This document shows positions 15,790-16,319 of a stretch of DNA of 16,319 nt, in pieces; position 1 is the stretch's first letter; each line of letters opens with the position of its first letter. The position numbers were made by a program, and so were the translations under genes. This stretch comes from Planctomycetota bacterium (GTDB lineage Bacteria > Planctomycetota > Phycisphaerae > WQYP01). The stretch covers positions 1 through 16,319 of the forward strand of contig JAJZOA010000132.1 in NCBI GenBank assembly GCA_021852225.1, read 5' to 3'. The notes beneath the pieces were generated by a model that saw only the letters and a program-made list of their open reading frames with translations, did no database searches and had not been told where the DNA came from.

Positions 15790-16200
15790 TCAGCTTTGCG
15801 ATGGATCGCCATTTTTTCGTTCCGCATTCGCCTCTCTTTGCGCTGGTGGCTTTCCCTGCCCGGCCGCAATATAAGCTTTGCGACCGAGGGCATAATTCGC
15901 CGGGTCCTGGCCTGATCGGCTTGTTTGCATCTGGCCGTCCGCTTCCGCCTGCCCTGGTGCCGCGGCATGGGTTGCCGTGGCGGAATCGCCTGTTTGCCAC
16001 CACCAAGGCAATTTTTCGCCGCAAATGCGCAGATGAATCTGTTTAAGCATCGGTCGGCACCAGCCGCAGCCGGTGCCTGCGGACAGGCAATCGGAAATCT
16101 GCGAGGCGGCCGTCGGCTTTTCAATGCGGCAGTAGGCCTCTATTTTCCGTAATGGAACATGAAAACAGAAGCAAATGGTGTCATCCGGTTTAAACGCCAT
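15790..16200 (-). CDS. BFD-like [2Fe-2S]-binding domain protein
   Basis: This 136-residue protein has a bacterioferritin-associated-ferredoxin-like (BFD, Fer2_BFD) domain in residues 7-58. TICFCFHV provides Cys10 and Cys12, a short helical stretch follows, and GTGCGWCRPML provides Cys45 and Cys48, giving the expected C-x-C ... C-x2-C set for one [2Fe-2S] cluster. Three other cysteines (24, 38, 60) are not part of the standard motif. Residues 70-136 form a polar, Ala/Gly/Gln-rich, probably disordered tail that typical BFD proteins of 60-75 residues lack. An in-frame TAG lies just upstream, so the ATG at 16200 is the only start that keeps the whole domain. Such proteins handle electron transfer for iron release or act as small redox partners. 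No ferritin gene is visible in the window, although the window ends 119 bp upstream. Confidence 0.75.
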   Translation of the reverse strand: MAFKPDDTICFCFHVPLRKIEAYCRIEKPTAASQISDCLSAGTGCGWCRPMLKQIHLRICGEKLPWWWQTGDSATATHAAAPGQAEADGQMQTSRSGQDPANYALGRKAYIAAGQGKPPAQREANAERKNGDPSQS

Positions 16201-16206
16201 GCTCCC

Positions 16207-16212
16207 ATTCTA
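16207..16212 (-). promoter_or_regulatory. -10 box of the BFD-like gene, apparently leaderless
   Basis: TAGAAT on the minus strand ends 6 nt before the ATG, the normal distance from a -10 box to the transcription start. A GGGAG sequence lies only 1 nt from the ATG, too close to act as a standard ribosome binding site. No clear -35 box is seen. Confidence 0.4.
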
Positions 16213-16243
16213 CCCTGTTGTCGGCCCATAATGAATACGTTGG

Positions 16244-16253
16244 TGACCGGTCA
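16244..16253. promoter_or_regulatory. Perfect 10-bp palindrome upstream of the BFD-like gene
   Basis: TGACCGGTCA is a perfect palindrome 44 bp before the BFD-like start codon, just upstream of where its -35 region would be. It could be a regulator-binding site; no regulator is identified. Confidence 0.3.
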
Positions 16254-16319
16254 GGGAAAAAATGCTCCGGACTCCTCACCTGTTGGCATAAATTCTGCTA
16301 TTATCTTTCCGCGGCATTA

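Noticed and set aside
15618..16124. 168-codon minus-strand frame overlapping the BFD-like gene, and the 219-codon plus-strand frame at 15387-16046.
   Set aside because: Both conflict with the BFD-like frame, which shows the complete cysteine motif. These alternatives are Arg/Pro-rich shadows without domains.

Overview
The window looks like chromosomal DNA from a member of the Planctomycetota, probably a Phycisphaerae-like lineage. This is inferred from the combination of a PEP-CTERM surface protein, a planctomycete-style prepilin-like protein with a C-terminal H-X9-DG motif, a XylR-type regulator (sugar-binding domain fused to an AraC HTH), a DUF5107/TPR protein and an AraC regulator. No rRNA, tRNA, CRISPR array or intact mobile element is visible.

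Layout, left to right. Positions 1-728 hold no intact gene, but 247-467 carries a frameshifted remnant of an IS66-type transposase C-terminus. A small two-helix membrane protein follows (729-941, +). A minus-strand pair comes next: a prepilin-like protein (3138-2248) and a PEP-CTERM protein (2086-1295), the latter closed by a strong intrinsic terminator at 1202-1241. Both genes are preceded by the same ~13-bp motif. On the plus strand, 3554-5995 encodes a secreted glycoside hydrolase family 59 (galactocerebrosidase-like) enzyme with an added C-terminal F5/8 type C (discoidin/CBM32-like) domain.

Facing it is a three-gene minus-strand operon (12490-6372): a 1151-residue DUF5107 + TPR protein, a sugar-porter MFS permease whose start overlaps the previous stop (ATGA), and a XylR-type regulator. 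A second AraC-family regulator (12659-13603, +) is transcribed divergently from the head of this operon. The 168-bp gap between them contains a near-consensus -10 box placed for a leaderless araC transcript, and an inverted repeat suited to be an operator. The far right has an alanine-rich coiled-coil lipoprotein (15517-13856, -) and a BFD-like [2Fe-2S] protein (16200-15790, -), also apparently leaderless.

Taken together, 3.5-13.6 kb reads as a carbohydrate-use locus. An exported beta-galactosidase/galactosylceramidase-type enzyme would release a sugar, the permease would import it, the DUF5107/TPR protein would act at an unknown step, and two sugar-responsive regulators would control the set. 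The substrate is not shown by the sequence. The least described component is the DUF5107-TPR protein. The most unexpected is the GH59 enzyme, a family best known from animal lysosomes.
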